Positions 8,733-17,258 of a DNA stretch of 64,000 nt are shown here, in pieces (position 1 is the stretch's first letter; each line of letters begins with the position of its first letter). Source of the DNA: Lewinella sp. IMCC34183 (GTDB taxonomy: Bacteria; Bacteroidota; Bacteroidia; Chitinophagales; Saprospiraceae). The DNA lies in the NCBI RefSeq assembly GCF_003390915.1, contig NZ_QMEM01000007.1, forward strand, positions 186,001-250,000, in the 5' to 3' direction. A program made the position numbers and the translations under genes. Under the pieces are notes generated by a model. That model worked only from the letters and a program-made list of their open reading frames with translations, was not told the DNA's origin and did not search any database.

Positions 8733-10196
8733 ATGCGCTATTATTACCGTTTACTTTTCTTCATCTCCGTCAGCCCTGCCGTGCACGGCCTGACCGCCCA
8801 GACTACGGGCTCCGTGACCAAGACCACGAGCGCCACCTACCGGTACCTGCTCGATCCCGACGCCGACGGGTTCATCACGGAAAGTGGGGCCGCGTTCACC
8901 AGCGGCACTACCGAGATCAGCGAATTCGAGGTCATTCCGGGAAGCGTACGGGGGTGGAGCGAGATGGCGGACGTAGACGAGACGGGCTCGGACGTGACCC
9001 CGAAATGCGGTAACGTGGATCTGGTAGCCGACGACGACGGCGGGGGCTACGGCTACTACAACATCGTCGATCCTACGCCCGGTACCCCTACGAGCGGAGA
9101 CGAGTACCTGCTTCTCCGGTTCCGCATCGGTTCCGACCCCGGGACCGCCAACTACGGCTACAACTTCCTCATCGACAACGACGCCCGGTTCGGCGGCGCG
9201 GACCCCAATACCACCTGCGGCAACCAGGGTTTCGAGCGCGAGATCATCTACTCTACGGGCGGCGGCACGGCGGGCGTAAGCGTGTACGACGTAGACGGCA
9301 CGACGGGCCGCAACAGTACCACCTGTAACCGCTGCCTCACCAAAAACGACGTACAGTACGCGCGGGCCGGCTCGGCGGGTGGCTGCACGACCAGTACCCC
9401 GACCTTCATCACGATACCGGTGCCGCTGGCCCCCCTGGGTATCGCTTCGAATCTGGCCGCCGCCGACTTTTACATCACCATGGCTACCTCCAGCGCCGGC
9501 AACGGCACCACGATCCTCGGGGGCGGCAATACCAAGGACTACGGGGGCATCAACCAGTCCGGCTCCCTATGCAACTGCACGACCGGCTCGGCCTGCGAGA
9601 TCTTCGACTGCCGGACCCAGTGCATCAATGCCCGCTTTACCGGTATCCTGCCCGTCGACCTGACGTACTTCAACGCGGAAGCCACGGCGCGGGACGTGCG
9701 CGTCCGCTGGGCCACGAGCGCTGAGAACAATAACGACTTTTTCGAAGTGGAGCACAGCCGCGACGGGCTCCGGTTCCTGCCCCTTGCCCGCCTGTCTTCC
9801 ACCGGAAACGCCGACACCCCGTCGGAATACGACTACGTACACGCGGACCCGGCCCCGGGCATCCACTACTACCGCCTGCGGCAGGTGGACTACGATGGTA
9901 GCGTCACCCGCAGCGCGGTCGCGGTGGTGGCCTTCGGCGGGACAGCCCCGTTCGACTTCGCCCTGACGCCTACGGTACTCCGGGGCGGCGAGCTGCGGCT
10001 GGAGCGATTCGGTACGAAGTGGTCGTCCCGGGCGCGGGTACTGATCTTCGACGCTATGGGCCGCCGCGTATTCGACCGGGCCGCGCTACCGGGCCGCACC
10101 CTGCGACTGCCGGTGGCGGAGCTGCGGCCCGGCAACTACATCGTGCAACTGCGCGACGGGGTCCACGCCAGGGCGCGGCGGTTCGTGAAGCAGTAG
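8733..10196 (+). CDS. T9SS type A cargo protein, hypothetical
   Basis: Secreted protein of 487 residues with a signal peptide (MRYYYRLLFFISVSPAVHGL, then TAQ). The N-terminal two thirds, about 25-300, are rich in Gly, Thr, Asp and Cys (TTCGNQGFEREIIYSTGGG, CNRCLTKNDVQ, CNCTTGSACEIFDCRTQC), suggesting a disulphide-stabilised beta fold. From residue 305 comes the common Bacteroidota module LPVDLTYFNAEA, VRVRWATSAENNNDFFEVEHS and FLPLARL, followed by a type A sorting domain (VLIFDAMGRRVFD, LRPGNYIVQLRDG). Likely T9SS-exported. Function unknown. The 250 bp upstream are AT-rich relative to the surroundings. Confidence 0.85.
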   Translation: MRYYYRLLFFISVSPAVHGLTAQTTGSVTKTTSATYRYLLDPDADGFITESGAAFTSGTTEISEFEVIPGSVRGWSEMADVDETGSDVTPKCGNVDLVADDDGGGYGYYNIVDPTPGTPTSGDEYLLLRFRIGSDPGTANYGYNFLIDNDARFGGADPNTTCGNQGFEREIIYSTGGGTAGVSVYDVDGTTGRNSTTCNRCLTKNDVQYARAGSAGGCTTSTPTFITIPVPLAPLGIASNLAAADFYITMATSSAGNGTTILGGGNTKDYGGINQSGSLCNCTTGSACEIFDCRTQCINARFTGILPVDLTYFNAEATARDVRVRWATSAENNNDFFEVEHSRDGLRFLPLARLSSTGNADTPSEYDYVHADPAPGIHYYRLRQVDYDGSVTRSAVAVVAFGGTAPFDFALTPTVLRGGELRLERFGTKWSSRARVLIFDAMGRRVFDRAALPGRTLRLPVAELRPGNYIVQLRDGVHARARRFVKQ

Positions 10197-10253
10197 GGAG
10201 CCCACGCTCTCGCGGCGCATCACGGGGGCGCGCGGACGCAGGTGCGGCGAACG

Positions 10254-10607
10254 CTAGGAATAGGCGGCGGCGACGGCACTATAAAAGTCGCCCGGCGGGC
10301 CCCCCGGTGCCGGCTCCACCAGCCAGCCCAGGCGCGTACCCGCGGAATCGTAGAGCCCGAAGCGGTCGAACAGCAGGGAGGACCTCCTTTTCACCCGGAC
10401 TGGCATCCATGCTCGCTTGCCCGCGGGATCACGCTCCTGCAACAGCCGTAGCCGGTGATGGAGGGCTTCTCCCTTTGCGTAGAAATGCAGGTTGGTTCGA
10501 TCCTCGGCGGCGTAGCAGTAGTTCGCCGACCAGGATGCCGTGGCAAACACCCGGGCATCAAATTCGTCGGGCAAGCTTCTGGCCTTGTGACGGATAAACA
10601 GGATCAT
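10254..10607 (-). CDS. Small hypothetical protein
   Basis: Protein of 117 residues from the ATG at 10607, with no signal peptide or membrane segment. It is basic in the middle (MPVRVKRRSSLLFDRFGLYD) and has two aromatic-rich stretches (ATASWSANYCYAAEDRTNLH and GGPPGDFYSAVAAAYS). I do not recognise a family. The reading frame is of good quality and stands alone between two other genes. Codon use looks like the neighbours. It could be a small cytoplasmic protein of unknown role. Confidence 0.5.
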   Translation of the reverse strand: MILFIRHKARSLPDEFDARVFATASWSANYCYAAEDRTNLHFYAKGEALHHRLRLLQERDPAGKRAWMPVRVKRRSSLLFDRFGLYDSAGTRLGWLVEPAPGGPPGDFYSAVAAAYS

Positions 10608-10719
10608 ATTACTTCTTAACTTATCGATTGATGGGTAGTGGCTTCCCCGCAGAAGGGCGGGGGCGAACGCAGAAGGGTAGACGGGACCTGGCCGTAGCCT
10701 CGCTCCGTTCCCGTTCCTG

Positions 10720-10938
10720 CTATCGTTCGCGCTCCGGTTGGCGGTTCCGTCGCTCGCGGTCCTGTTGCTCCTGGCGTTGCCGTTCCGCTTCGGCTATGCG
10801 GTCCCGGGCGGCCTGCTGCGCTTCCTCCCGCCGTCGCTCCGCCTCCCGGTCACGGCGTAGTAGTTCGTCAACGGCCTGGGTACCGGCCGGTGGTACGTAG
10901 CCGGGAGTGGGTTGGTAGGGGCTGTTTGGGTTGTTCAT
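10720..10938 (-). CDS. Small charged helical hypothetical protein
   Basis: Protein of 72 residues if started at the ATG at 10938 (MNNPNSPYQPTPGYVPPAGT). A longer frame reaches 11016. A Pro-rich head is followed by an uninterrupted charged helix of Arg, Glu, Gln and Ala (AVDELLRRDREAERRREEAQ and onward), which would form a long single helix or coiled coil. No family is recognised. The low-complexity composition in GC-rich DNA makes the call uncertain. Confidence 0.4.
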   Translation of the reverse strand: MNNPNSPYQPTPGYVPPAGTQAVDELLRRDREAERRREEAQQAARDRIAEAERQRQEQQDRERRNRQPERER

Positions 10939-11149
10939 ACCCTGTAAATTAAGGCCAAGTACGTTATAACACACGTTTTTGCGCCCCCGTTTTTTGCTTT
11001 CTGGATGTCGGGCCACGAGCCGTCACCTAATGGAAGTGTGACGAAGGGAGAGCGAACACGTCTTAAGCCGGTTGCCAGCACCCCTGCGCTTTTTGCCGCC
11101 TGCACCGCACCCGCGCCCGCGCATGAAACGGGCATCCCTTTTCAACTGC

Positions 11150-11157
11150 TAGATTTG
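11150..11157 (+). promoter_or_regulatory. TAnnTTTG -7 element upstream of GNAT gene
   Basis: TAGATTTG, an exact match to the Bacteroidota -7 consensus, lies 21 nt before the ATG at 11179 on the same strand. No TTG box at 19-nt spacing is evident, so this is only a candidate promoter. Confidence 0.35.
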
Positions 11158-11178
11158 GCAGGTCCAACTCCGCCCTTC

Positions 11179-11730
11179 ATGATCACACCGCCCGTCACCT
11201 ACCGCTCCGCCACCCCCTTCGACGCGCCCCGGATCGCGGAACTGCACGCCAGCAGCTGGCAGGAGAACTACCGCGGGGCGATGTCCGACCACTACCTCGA
11301 TGCGGAAGCCCCGGCCGAGCGGCTGTCGGTGTGGACCGGCCGCTTTTCCGCCGAGGACAAATCCCTGCGGGTATGGCTGGCCGAGGAAGAGGACATCCTG
11401 GCCGGCTTCTGCTGCGTGGTCCTCGGCGAGAGCGAGCGCGACGGTACCCTGCTGGATAACCTCCACGTCCGCGCCGGCTACCGCGGCACCGGTATCGGCC
11501 GCTATCTGCTCAACTGGGCCGCCGAGGAGGTGCTTGCGTACGACCCCGCCGGCAAGCTGTACCTGTGGGTCCTCGAGCAGAATACCTCCGCCATGGACGT
11601 CTACCGCCACCTCGGCGGCACCCCCGGCCGCCGCGAGCTGCGTCACCTCAGCGGCATGGCGCCGGAGGGGGTAGGGGCCATCGCCGTGCACTTTGATCCC
11701 GGAGATCTACAGCGGCGGACCGCCGGATAA
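11179..11730 (+). CDS. GNAT family N-acetyltransferase
   Basis: Enzyme of 183 residues that should transfer an acetyl group from acetyl-CoA to an amine. The start at 11179 (MITPPVTYRSATPFDAPRIA) gives the usual beta1-alpha1 entry of the fold. The acetyl-CoA pyrophosphate loop is visible as VRAGYRGTGIGRYLL (R-x-x-G-x-G type) near residue 97, followed by LYLWVLEQNTSAMDVYRHLG, the typical motif B region. The substrate cannot be inferred. It ends 7 bp from the convergent serine hydrolase gene. A TAGATTTG promoter-like element precedes it. Confidence 0.9.
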   Translation: MITPPVTYRSATPFDAPRIAELHASSWQENYRGAMSDHYLDAEAPAERLSVWTGRFSAEDKSLRVWLAEEEDILAGFCCVVLGESERDGTLLDNLHVRAGYRGTGIGRYLLNWAAEEVLAYDPAGKLYLWVLEQNTSAMDVYRHLGGTPGRRELRHLSGMAPEGVGAIAVHFDPGDLQRRTAG

Positions 11731-11737
11731 TCGGGGC

Positions 11738-13024
11738 CTAATCGTCTACCGCCTGCCCGACCAGGATCCGGAACTTCCAGGCGGTCTGGTCCCGCTGGGT
11801 GCCCTGGGTCTGCTTCAGCAGGATTCCGATCAGCTCCTCCCCGGGGTCGGCGAAGTACTGGGTGTTGAAGTACCCGCCCCAGGTGAAGGTGCCCGCGCTG
11901 CCGCTGCCGCCGCGCCCCTGCCCCGCCGCGTCGATCACGCTGAAGGCCAGGCCGTGGTAGGAGCCGGGGGGCATGATGTCCCCGATCTGATTGGCCATAA
12001 TGGCCTGTACCGTGGTACGGCTCAGGAGCCGGACGCCGTTCAGCTCGCCCCCATTAAGGTATAACTGGAGGAAGGTGGCGTAGTCCCTGGCGGTACTCGA
12101 CAGTCCCGCGCCGCCGGAGAAGAAGCTACGGGCGCCCTTGACGGGGTAGTCGGGATCGTAGAAGGTGACGGGGTAGTTCTCCCAGCCGTCGTCGGTGGGC
12201 CGCTGGATGGACACCAGGCGGTCGTCCTTGCCTTCCGGCAGATAAAACCAGGTATCCTCCATACCGAGGGGCTCGAAAATGTGCCGGCGGAAGTATTCGT
12301 CGAGTGGCATGCCCGACATGACCTCGATGAAGTAGCCCAGCACGTCCAGCCCCTCGCTGTAGGTGAACCGCTGACCGGGATCGTGGTGCAGGGGCAAGGT
12401 GGCGAGCTTCTTTACGCTCTCTTCGATGGTGACGTTTCCGGTGGTAAACAGGTCGGTCACCCCGGCCTCCTCGTACATCCGCTGGAAACGCGGATCACCG
12501 TCGATCTTGCCGTAGCCGAGCCCGGAGGTGTGGGTCAGCAGGTGGCGGATGGTGATGGGCGTCTTCACGGGGCGGGTTTCGAAGGTGCCGTCCGCGTAGA
12601 GCGTATCGAGCACTCCGGTTTCGGCGAACACGGGCAGGTAGTTCGCGATGGGGTCGTCGAGCTGAAAGAGCCCCTGCTCCCACAGCATCATCACGGCGGT
12701 GGAGGTGATGGCCTTGGTCTGGGAGGCGATGCGGAAGATGGCGTCGGGCGTCATTTCGCGCCCGTCGGCGGAGGCTTCGCCGAAAGCCTTCTGGTAGACG
12801 ATCTTTCCGCGCCGGGCCACCAGGGCTACGGCGCCGGGTACCTGATCGTCCGCGATGGCGGCCGTCAGCATCTTATCGATGCGGGCCAGGCGCTCGGCCG
12901 ACATACCCACCGCGGCGGGTTCGGCCTCGGTCAGCGGGGGAGATTGCTGGGCGGAGGGCGTCTGGGCCGACAGGTCCAGGAAGATCAGCAGAATTAGCGA
13001 GGCAAATAGCACGCGGTACGGCAT
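11738..13024 (-). CDS. Serine hydrolase, class C beta-lactamase/esterase-like
   Basis: Exported hydrolase of 428 residues with a signal peptide (MPYRVLFASLILLIFLDLSA). The start at 13024 is preferred because the upstream extension is not signal-like. The catalytic S-x-x-K is in FRIASQTKAITSTAVMMLWE near residue 100. The tyrosine motif is in FTYSEGLDVLGYFIEVMSG. The rest of the fold includes HLLTHTSGLGYG and a C-terminal GTFTWGGYFNT. This architecture is shared by EstB-type esterases, D-aminopeptidases and class C beta-lactamases. An antibiotic substrate is not implied. It follows the TlpA-like gene by 75 bp in the same direction and may be cotranscribed. Confidence 0.88.
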   Translation of the reverse strand: MPYRVLFASLILLIFLDLSAQTPSAQQSPPLTEAEPAAVGMSAERLARIDKMLTAAIADDQVPGAVALVARRGKIVYQKAFGEASADGREMTPDAIFRIASQTKAITSTAVMMLWEQGLFQLDDPIANYLPVFAETGVLDTLYADGTFETRPVKTPITIRHLLTHTSGLGYGKIDGDPRFQRMYEEAGVTDLFTTGNVTIEESVKKLATLPLHHDPGQRFTYSEGLDVLGYFIEVMSGMPLDEYFRRHIFEPLGMEDTWFYLPEGKDDRLVSIQRPTDDGWENYPVTFYDPDYPVKGARSFFSGGAGLSSTARDYATFLQLYLNGGELNGVRLLSRTTVQAIMANQIGDIMPPGSYHGLAFSVIDAAGQGRGGSGSAGTFTWGGYFNTQYFADPGEELIGILLKQTQGTQRDQTAWKFRILVGQAVDD

Positions 13025-13099
13025 GGGTAGCGATTTGGGGGGGAGAGAAGGTACTCCCTTTTGTTTGCTTCCCGGGATACTACCGGACGGCACCCCTAC

Positions 13100-14305
13100 T
13101 CACTCCTTGTAGTAGTCCCGGACGAAGGCTTCCAGCTCCGCCCCCCGGATGTTCCTGGCCAGGATCGTAGGTCCATTCGTATCGATCAGGTAGGAGGTGG
13201 GCAGCCCGTCGATCTTGTAGGTGGAATACACCGGCGAGGCGGTACCCAGGAGGTCGGAGACGTTGGTCCAGTCCAGTCCGTCCTTCTCGATTGCTGCCAC
13301 CCACTTTTCCCGGTCGTCGTCCATGGACACGCCGTAGACCGCGAAGCCCCGATCTTTGTAGGCCGCGTAAAGCGGCTTTACCGTGACCCGGTTTTCGTAG
13401 CGGCACGGCGCGCACCAGGAGGCCCAGAAATCGACCAGGACCAGGTTACCGGGGAGCTGCCGCAGGGCGATTGTATCCCCGTTAGGGTCGGCCAGGCGCA
13501 GGGGCGGTGCCTCGCTGCCGGCCGGAAGGACGAACTTGGTAGCGTGAATGTCCGCGTTCAGTTCCGTGAGGTAGGGGTGGCCGGCGTAGGATTCGGCGAG
13601 TTGCCGGCTCATGCGCTCGTAGACCGGCAGGTTATCCTCCATGCTCATCTCGTAATCGTAGAGGAGGCTGCCGATGACCTTGTCGTAGATACTGCCGGAC
13701 GCCTCCATCGCCGCCAGCAGGACCTCATTGTTTTCCTCCGACACCTCCACCAGTTCCGCGATGGCGGCGCCCTGCAGGGAGTCGACGTCCTTGCCCTCTA
13801 GGAACGCCGGATCGGTAAATTGGGCATTGAGCCGGTCACCAAGGGTGTAGACGGGTTCCCGCAGCTTGCGGATGTCCGCGTAGGTCCAGTTGCCCGGCGC
13901 GCCATCCATCCGGAACGACTTCGTGAATTGATTGGCCTCCCCCGTGATCCGGACGGTCTGTCCGGGCATCAGTTCGAAGAGGGCGTAGTTTTCCTTGCTG
14001 GTCCCGCCGAAGATGATCGGTCCGGTGCTGCCCGCGGGTCGTACGTCGATCCGGTACAGGCACTGCGCGCAGGAAAGCTCCGCGAGTTGGAAGTGAAAGT
14101 TCCCGTAGCCGTCCACCCGGGCCGTATCTACGTGGTAGCGGTTCGTGGAGGAGAACACGTCTGCGTAGTCCGTGATGGCGAGCAGGTAGACCGTGTCCTG
14201 AAAGCCGTCCAGCGTACTGAGGTGGCCCGCGATGGTGGTCGCCTGGGCGCGCAGGCAACCGGTTGCCGCCAGCAGGCTGATCAATAGGGATAATCTGATC
14301 ATCAT
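13100..14305 (-). CDS. TlpA-like thiol-disulphide oxidoreductase with N-terminal DUF4369-like domain
   Basis: Exported thioredoxin-fold protein of about 401 residues. Two adjacent ATGs (14305 and 14302) precede a hydrophobic signal ending at ATGC, which could be a weak lipobox. Residues about 25-130 resemble DUF4369 (TIAGHLSTLDGFQDTVYLL). The middle is helical. The C-terminal third is a TlpA/ResA domain: LVLVDFWASWCAPCRYENRV with the CxxC near residue 298, GVSMDDDREKW, and IDGLPTSYLIDTNG with the cis-Pro. It probably reduces periplasmic disulphides, as in cytochrome c or envelope protein maturation. It lies upstream of the serine hydrolase. Confidence 0.88.
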   Translation of the reverse strand: MMIRLSLLISLLAATGCLRAQATTIAGHLSTLDGFQDTVYLLAITDYADVFSSTNRYHVDTARVDGYGNFHFQLAELSCAQCLYRIDVRPAGSTGPIIFGGTSKENYALFELMPGQTVRITGEANQFTKSFRMDGAPGNWTYADIRKLREPVYTLGDRLNAQFTDPAFLEGKDVDSLQGAAIAELVEVSEENNEVLLAAMEASGSIYDKVIGSLLYDYEMSMEDNLPVYERMSRQLAESYAGHPYLTELNADIHATKFVLPAGSEAPPLRLADPNGDTIALRQLPGNLVLVDFWASWCAPCRYENRVTVKPLYAAYKDRGFAVYGVSMDDDREKWVAAIEKDGLDWTNVSDLLGTASPVYSTYKIDGLPTSYLIDTNGPTILARNIRGAELEAFVRDYYKE

Positions 14306-14705
14306 ACGGTATAGGGTAGCGGCGGGTGGGTGCCGGCCGGGTGTTGGGGTCGGGGAAAACGGAAGTCCGTAGGACAAGGTAGGCGTTGGGGACCACTTGT
14401 ACGGGTCCGATTACGGGTGGGGGCTTGCCTTTTCGTGGTGGCGGATTGTACGGCTGCGGGGAAGAGCTTTCGGTCCGAGCTGGTGCAGGGGTTGTGGTGA
14501 GGGGGCGCGTCGGTTTGGCACCTGGCTCCCGGGGCGGTCCTTGCATACCTGGGCTGTCGGGTTGCAATTCTTCCACCTAGGTTTTGCCGAGGTCTTCCGG
14601 ACTTCAACAGGCGCTTCACCACCACTTATCTCTGCTGAATAAGGCCGTGACCCGCCATCCGCCCGGCGTCAGGCCCCTGTGGCAACAACCTTCAAAGCAC
14701 CACCG
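14306..14705. other. Noncoding stretch
   Basis: About 400 bp between the TlpA-like gene and the DUF486 gene, both on the minus strand. I see only short overlapping frames in GC-rich sequence, with no signal peptide, motif or repeat. No tRNA-like cloverleaf or T-run terminator was recognised. It probably holds the promoter of the TlpA-like gene. Confidence 0.4.
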
Positions 14706-15074
14706 CTACTTTTTGAACATGAAGTAAACGGCCAGCACCAGGAAACTGAAGGATATGATGTGGTTCCACCGGAAGGTCTCCGTCTTGAATACGAGCAGCG
14801 TGAAAGCGGCAAACACCAGCAGGGTGATTACTTCCTGGATCACCTTCAGTTGGATCAGCGTGAAGGGTCCGCCGTTTTCCACGTAGCCAATCCGGTTGGC
14901 GGGTACCTGAAAGAGGTACTCAAACAGTGCGATCCCCCAGCTGATCAGGATGATGGAGACGAGTCCTAACTTGTGAAACCAGCTCCACGAGGCAAACTTC
15001 AGGTGCCCGTACCAGGCAACGATCATGAAGGAGTTGCTCAGTACCAACAGTCCGATGGTCAATAGGGCTTTCAT
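14706..15074 (-). CDS. DUF486 (DMT superfamily-like) membrane protein
   Basis: Inner-membrane protein of 122 residues with four predicted helices. The family signature is clear: FEYLFQVPANRIGY, GGPFTLIQLKVIQEVITLLV and FRWNHIISFSFLVLAVYFMF. DUF486 proteins resemble half-size drug/metabolite transporters and probably act as dimers. Substrate and function are not established. Length is normal for the family. It stands alone between two noncoding stretches. Confidence 0.92.
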   Translation of the reverse strand: MKALLTIGLLVLSNSFMIVAWYGHLKFASWSWFHKLGLVSIILISWGIALFEYLFQVPANRIGYVENGGPFTLIQLKVIQEVITLLVFAAFTLLVFKTETFRWNHIISFSFLVLAVYFMFKK

Positions 15075-15646
15075 GCTTGGGGCGGGGGGGATAATGGTGT
15101 TGGGGTTGGAAGGGGGTTACCGGGCGGGTTCTGGAGGGCCGGCAGATGGTTTGGAAGATGCCGCTACGGATTGCCCGGTTGGCTGGTGGATTGTGGGGAG
15201 CAAGGTAGATGCTTTCTTCGATCCTGTGCTAGCATGGATACCGTTCACGCGGGGTATTTAAAGTTATGCCTTGGCTGACGTTTGCGGGATGCTACCGTTG
15301 TTTATGGCTCTCTCCTTTCAGCTTCAAAGCATAGCCCAGGGTGCTTCATTAATTAACCCTGCGATGTCCTAATGAGAACCGATATCAATGTGGCTGATTA
15401 GCAGGAGCGATACGTTGCCGAACCTAGCTGTCGCTCCGCACTCTAGTGGACTACCCAGGCAGTAGGTCACGGCACGGGCCGCCTCACGGCCGGGCGGGGG
15501 TGCTATGCCCTACAGTTACTTTCCAGCATGATTGGCCGCAATAGCCGCCCAAGACCAATTGAGGCTAAGTCTTCAGTATGGCAAATAATGCCTTGTGTTA
15601 ATGAAGTTGAGGCGATGCTGGGCGAATATTATTCATTTTGGACATA
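15075..15646. other. Noncoding stretch at the edge of an AT-rich island
   Basis: About 570 bp with no credible coding frame. It begins GC-rich (GGGTTACCGGGCGGG) and becomes AT-richer after about 15,240. I looked for tRNA arms, T-run terminators and transposon ends and saw none I could support. It may contain decayed sequence bordering the horizontally acquired segment to the right. Confidence 0.4.
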
Positions 15647-16258
15647 TTATTCTTGAACAAATAGGCTAGCGTTCGTACGAATGAAATTGGCCTGATAATT
15701 TATCAATCCATTTTTCTCATTTAAATCGTAAAACCTTTTGTCAAGGCCGTTTAGCGGATTGTCTTCGTATGATTTACTAAATCCTTCCAGTGTACCGTTT
15801 TGGTGTCTAGTGATAGACTGTATGTTTTTTGCATATAAAATATTGCTTCTTACCATCAATTCTGCAAAAGAATTGGCACCAATGTTAAGAAGTAAATCGG
15901 GAAGAATAGCGGCGTACTGTCCGCTTGGATTAGCATAGAATTGATTAAATCCTCCATTATTGATCTCGCCTTCCCACAACCAGGTGATGTAGATTGCCCT
16001 TTGTCCCTCATTTAGATCCTGCATTATATACTGACTCTGCTTAGTATAATCCTCAGGAAGTTCGTTGAATATTTTGTTGAAAATCAAATACACTAGATCG
16101 AATGGATCTGAATTAGCTATCAATTCAGGACTAAGTACTGTGTCATTTACTTGAAGATTGTAGTCGTCAATTGAGTTTGATATTTCATCAAATGAGATAT
16201 CACTCTTTGCATTTTTAAAGCCCACATTTCGGAGTATTTTGGTCCATATCGCTTTCAT
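15647..16258 (-). CDS. DUF4375 (DMP19-like) family protein
   Basis: Protein of 203 residues from the ATG at 16258. The conserved DUF4375 core is visible in the middle: LNEGQRAIYITWLWEGEINN followed by GGFNQFYANPSGQYAAILPD. The family includes the Neisseria DNA-mimic protein DMP19, and otherwise its role is unknown. The gene is strikingly AT-rich (codons AAT, ATT, TTT, AAA) compared with the GC-rich neighbours, and it lies beside transposase genes, so recent horizontal transfer is likely. It could be a small regulatory or immunity-type protein, but nothing here proves that. Confidence 0.75.
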   Translation of the reverse strand: MKAIWTKILRNVGFKNAKSDISFDEISNSIDDYNLQVNDTVLSPELIANSDPFDLVYLIFNKIFNELPEDYTKQSQYIMQDLNEGQRAIYITWLWEGEINNGGFNQFYANPSGQYAAILPDLLLNIGANSFAELMVRSNILYAKNIQSITRHQNGTLEGFSKSYEDNPLNGLDKRFYDLNEKNGLINYQANFIRTNASLFVQE

Positions 16259-16378
16259 ATCTCTAGAGCATTAAAATAAGACAGTTCATAATTCTATAAT
16301 CTTTTGCTCTTCCAATCTATAAAATAGTATGGATCATTGGTTAGCAAGAGAAAAGGTAAAAGAGTTCCACACTTTCAC

Positions 16379-16774
16379 TTAGGTTATAGATTCTATCAAC
16401 TCTTTACGGTAGATGTCATGAAGAATTTTTAAAGCACATACGCCAATTATAATAATTGACAGTAGCACCCCTGCCCAGTATAAAACAAGTGTACTAGAAT
16501 CGGCTGTATGTTTACCTTTAGTCATGCGCCTAATCAGTAATTGTGTTCCAGGTCCTATGAAATAAAATATATTTGCGAGCAATAAAGTAAAAGCAGTAAA
16601 TCTAAGCACATATCCTATATTATACGCAGTGACACTGAACCCTATTAATAGGTATATTATTAAGAATTCGCTGGCAATAATTAGGTTATATTGTAATCTT
16701 CTGATATTCCACCACTTAATAATATCACCAGTATCGACTGGTTTTACCTGCTTATGATCAAGTATGTCTTTCAT
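16379..16774 (-). CDS. AT-rich small membrane protein
   Basis: Protein of 131 residues with three likely membrane helices (LIIASEFLIIYLLIGFSVTA, LRFTAFTLLLANIFYFIG, LVLYWAGVLLSIIIIGVCAL) and a charged N-terminus (MKDILDHKQVKPVDTGDIIK). I do not recognise a family. Composition matches the DUF4375 gene 120 bp downstream and differs from the rest of the window, so the two likely arrived together. The start codon is 24 bp from the start of the truncated IS630-type frame on the other strand. Confidence 0.6.
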   Translation of the reverse strand: MKDILDHKQVKPVDTGDIIKWWNIRRLQYNLIIASEFLIIYLLIGFSVTAYNIGYVLRFTAFTLLLANIFYFIGPGTQLLIRRMTKGKHTADSSTLVLYWAGVLLSIIIIGVCALKILHDIYRKELIESIT

Positions 16775-16797
16775 AACTATACCGGTAGCGAAGTGAT

Positions 16798-17246
16798 TTG
16801 GGCTTGAAGCCGTATTTTTTGGCCGTGGATTACCAGTTGAGCGAGCAAGACTATCAAAAGCTACGGCAGCTTCAGAAGAATACGAAGCTGAGCCGTCGCC
16901 GTTACCGCAAGGTCACAGTACTGGTTATGTTACACCAGGGGTTTAGCGTCAGTATGGTACAGGCAGCTCTGGGATTGGACGACAATACGGTGCGCCGCTA
17001 CTGGGACGGTTACCAGGACAAGGGCATCGACACCTATCTGGCCGACCACTACGTGCCTTACACGGGTAAGCTGATCGAAGAGCAGGAAGAAGGGCTGGCT
17101 GGGCACCTGGATGAGAACCTCTATCTGGACGTCAAGCCCATCATCGCTTATGTAAAAGAGCGGTACGGCGTGCTGTATTCGGAGTCGGGGATGCGTGATC
17201 TGCTGCACCGCATTGGCTTCACCTATAAGCAAACCAAAGCCGTACC
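16798..17246 (+). pseudogene. IS630-type transposase, N-terminal half, truncated by IS3 insertion
   Basis: Frame from a TTG at 16798 encoding about 149 residues of a helix-turn-helix N-terminal region of an IS630-family transposase: YRKVTVLVMLHQGFSVSMVQ, AALGLDDNTVRRYWDGYQDK, and the linker YSESGMRDLLHRIGFTYKQT. In intact relatives a DDE catalytic domain follows the KAVP segment. Here the frame runs directly into the end of the IS3 element at 17247 and stops 16 nt later inside it, so the catalytic half is absent. I did not find the missing half beyond the far end of the IS3 element. It cannot be active. Confidence 0.8.
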
Positions 17247-17258
17247 TGTACGCTTCCC

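Noticed and set aside
11738-13024. Antibiotic-resistance beta-lactamase
   Set aside because: S-x-x-K and Tyr motifs fit the wider serine-hydrolase class. Nothing shows activity on beta-lactams.
15240-15640. Possible tRNA or small RNA in the AT-richer spacer
   Set aside because: I could not build a cloverleaf or find a GGTTCGAATC-type T arm, and no terminator follows.
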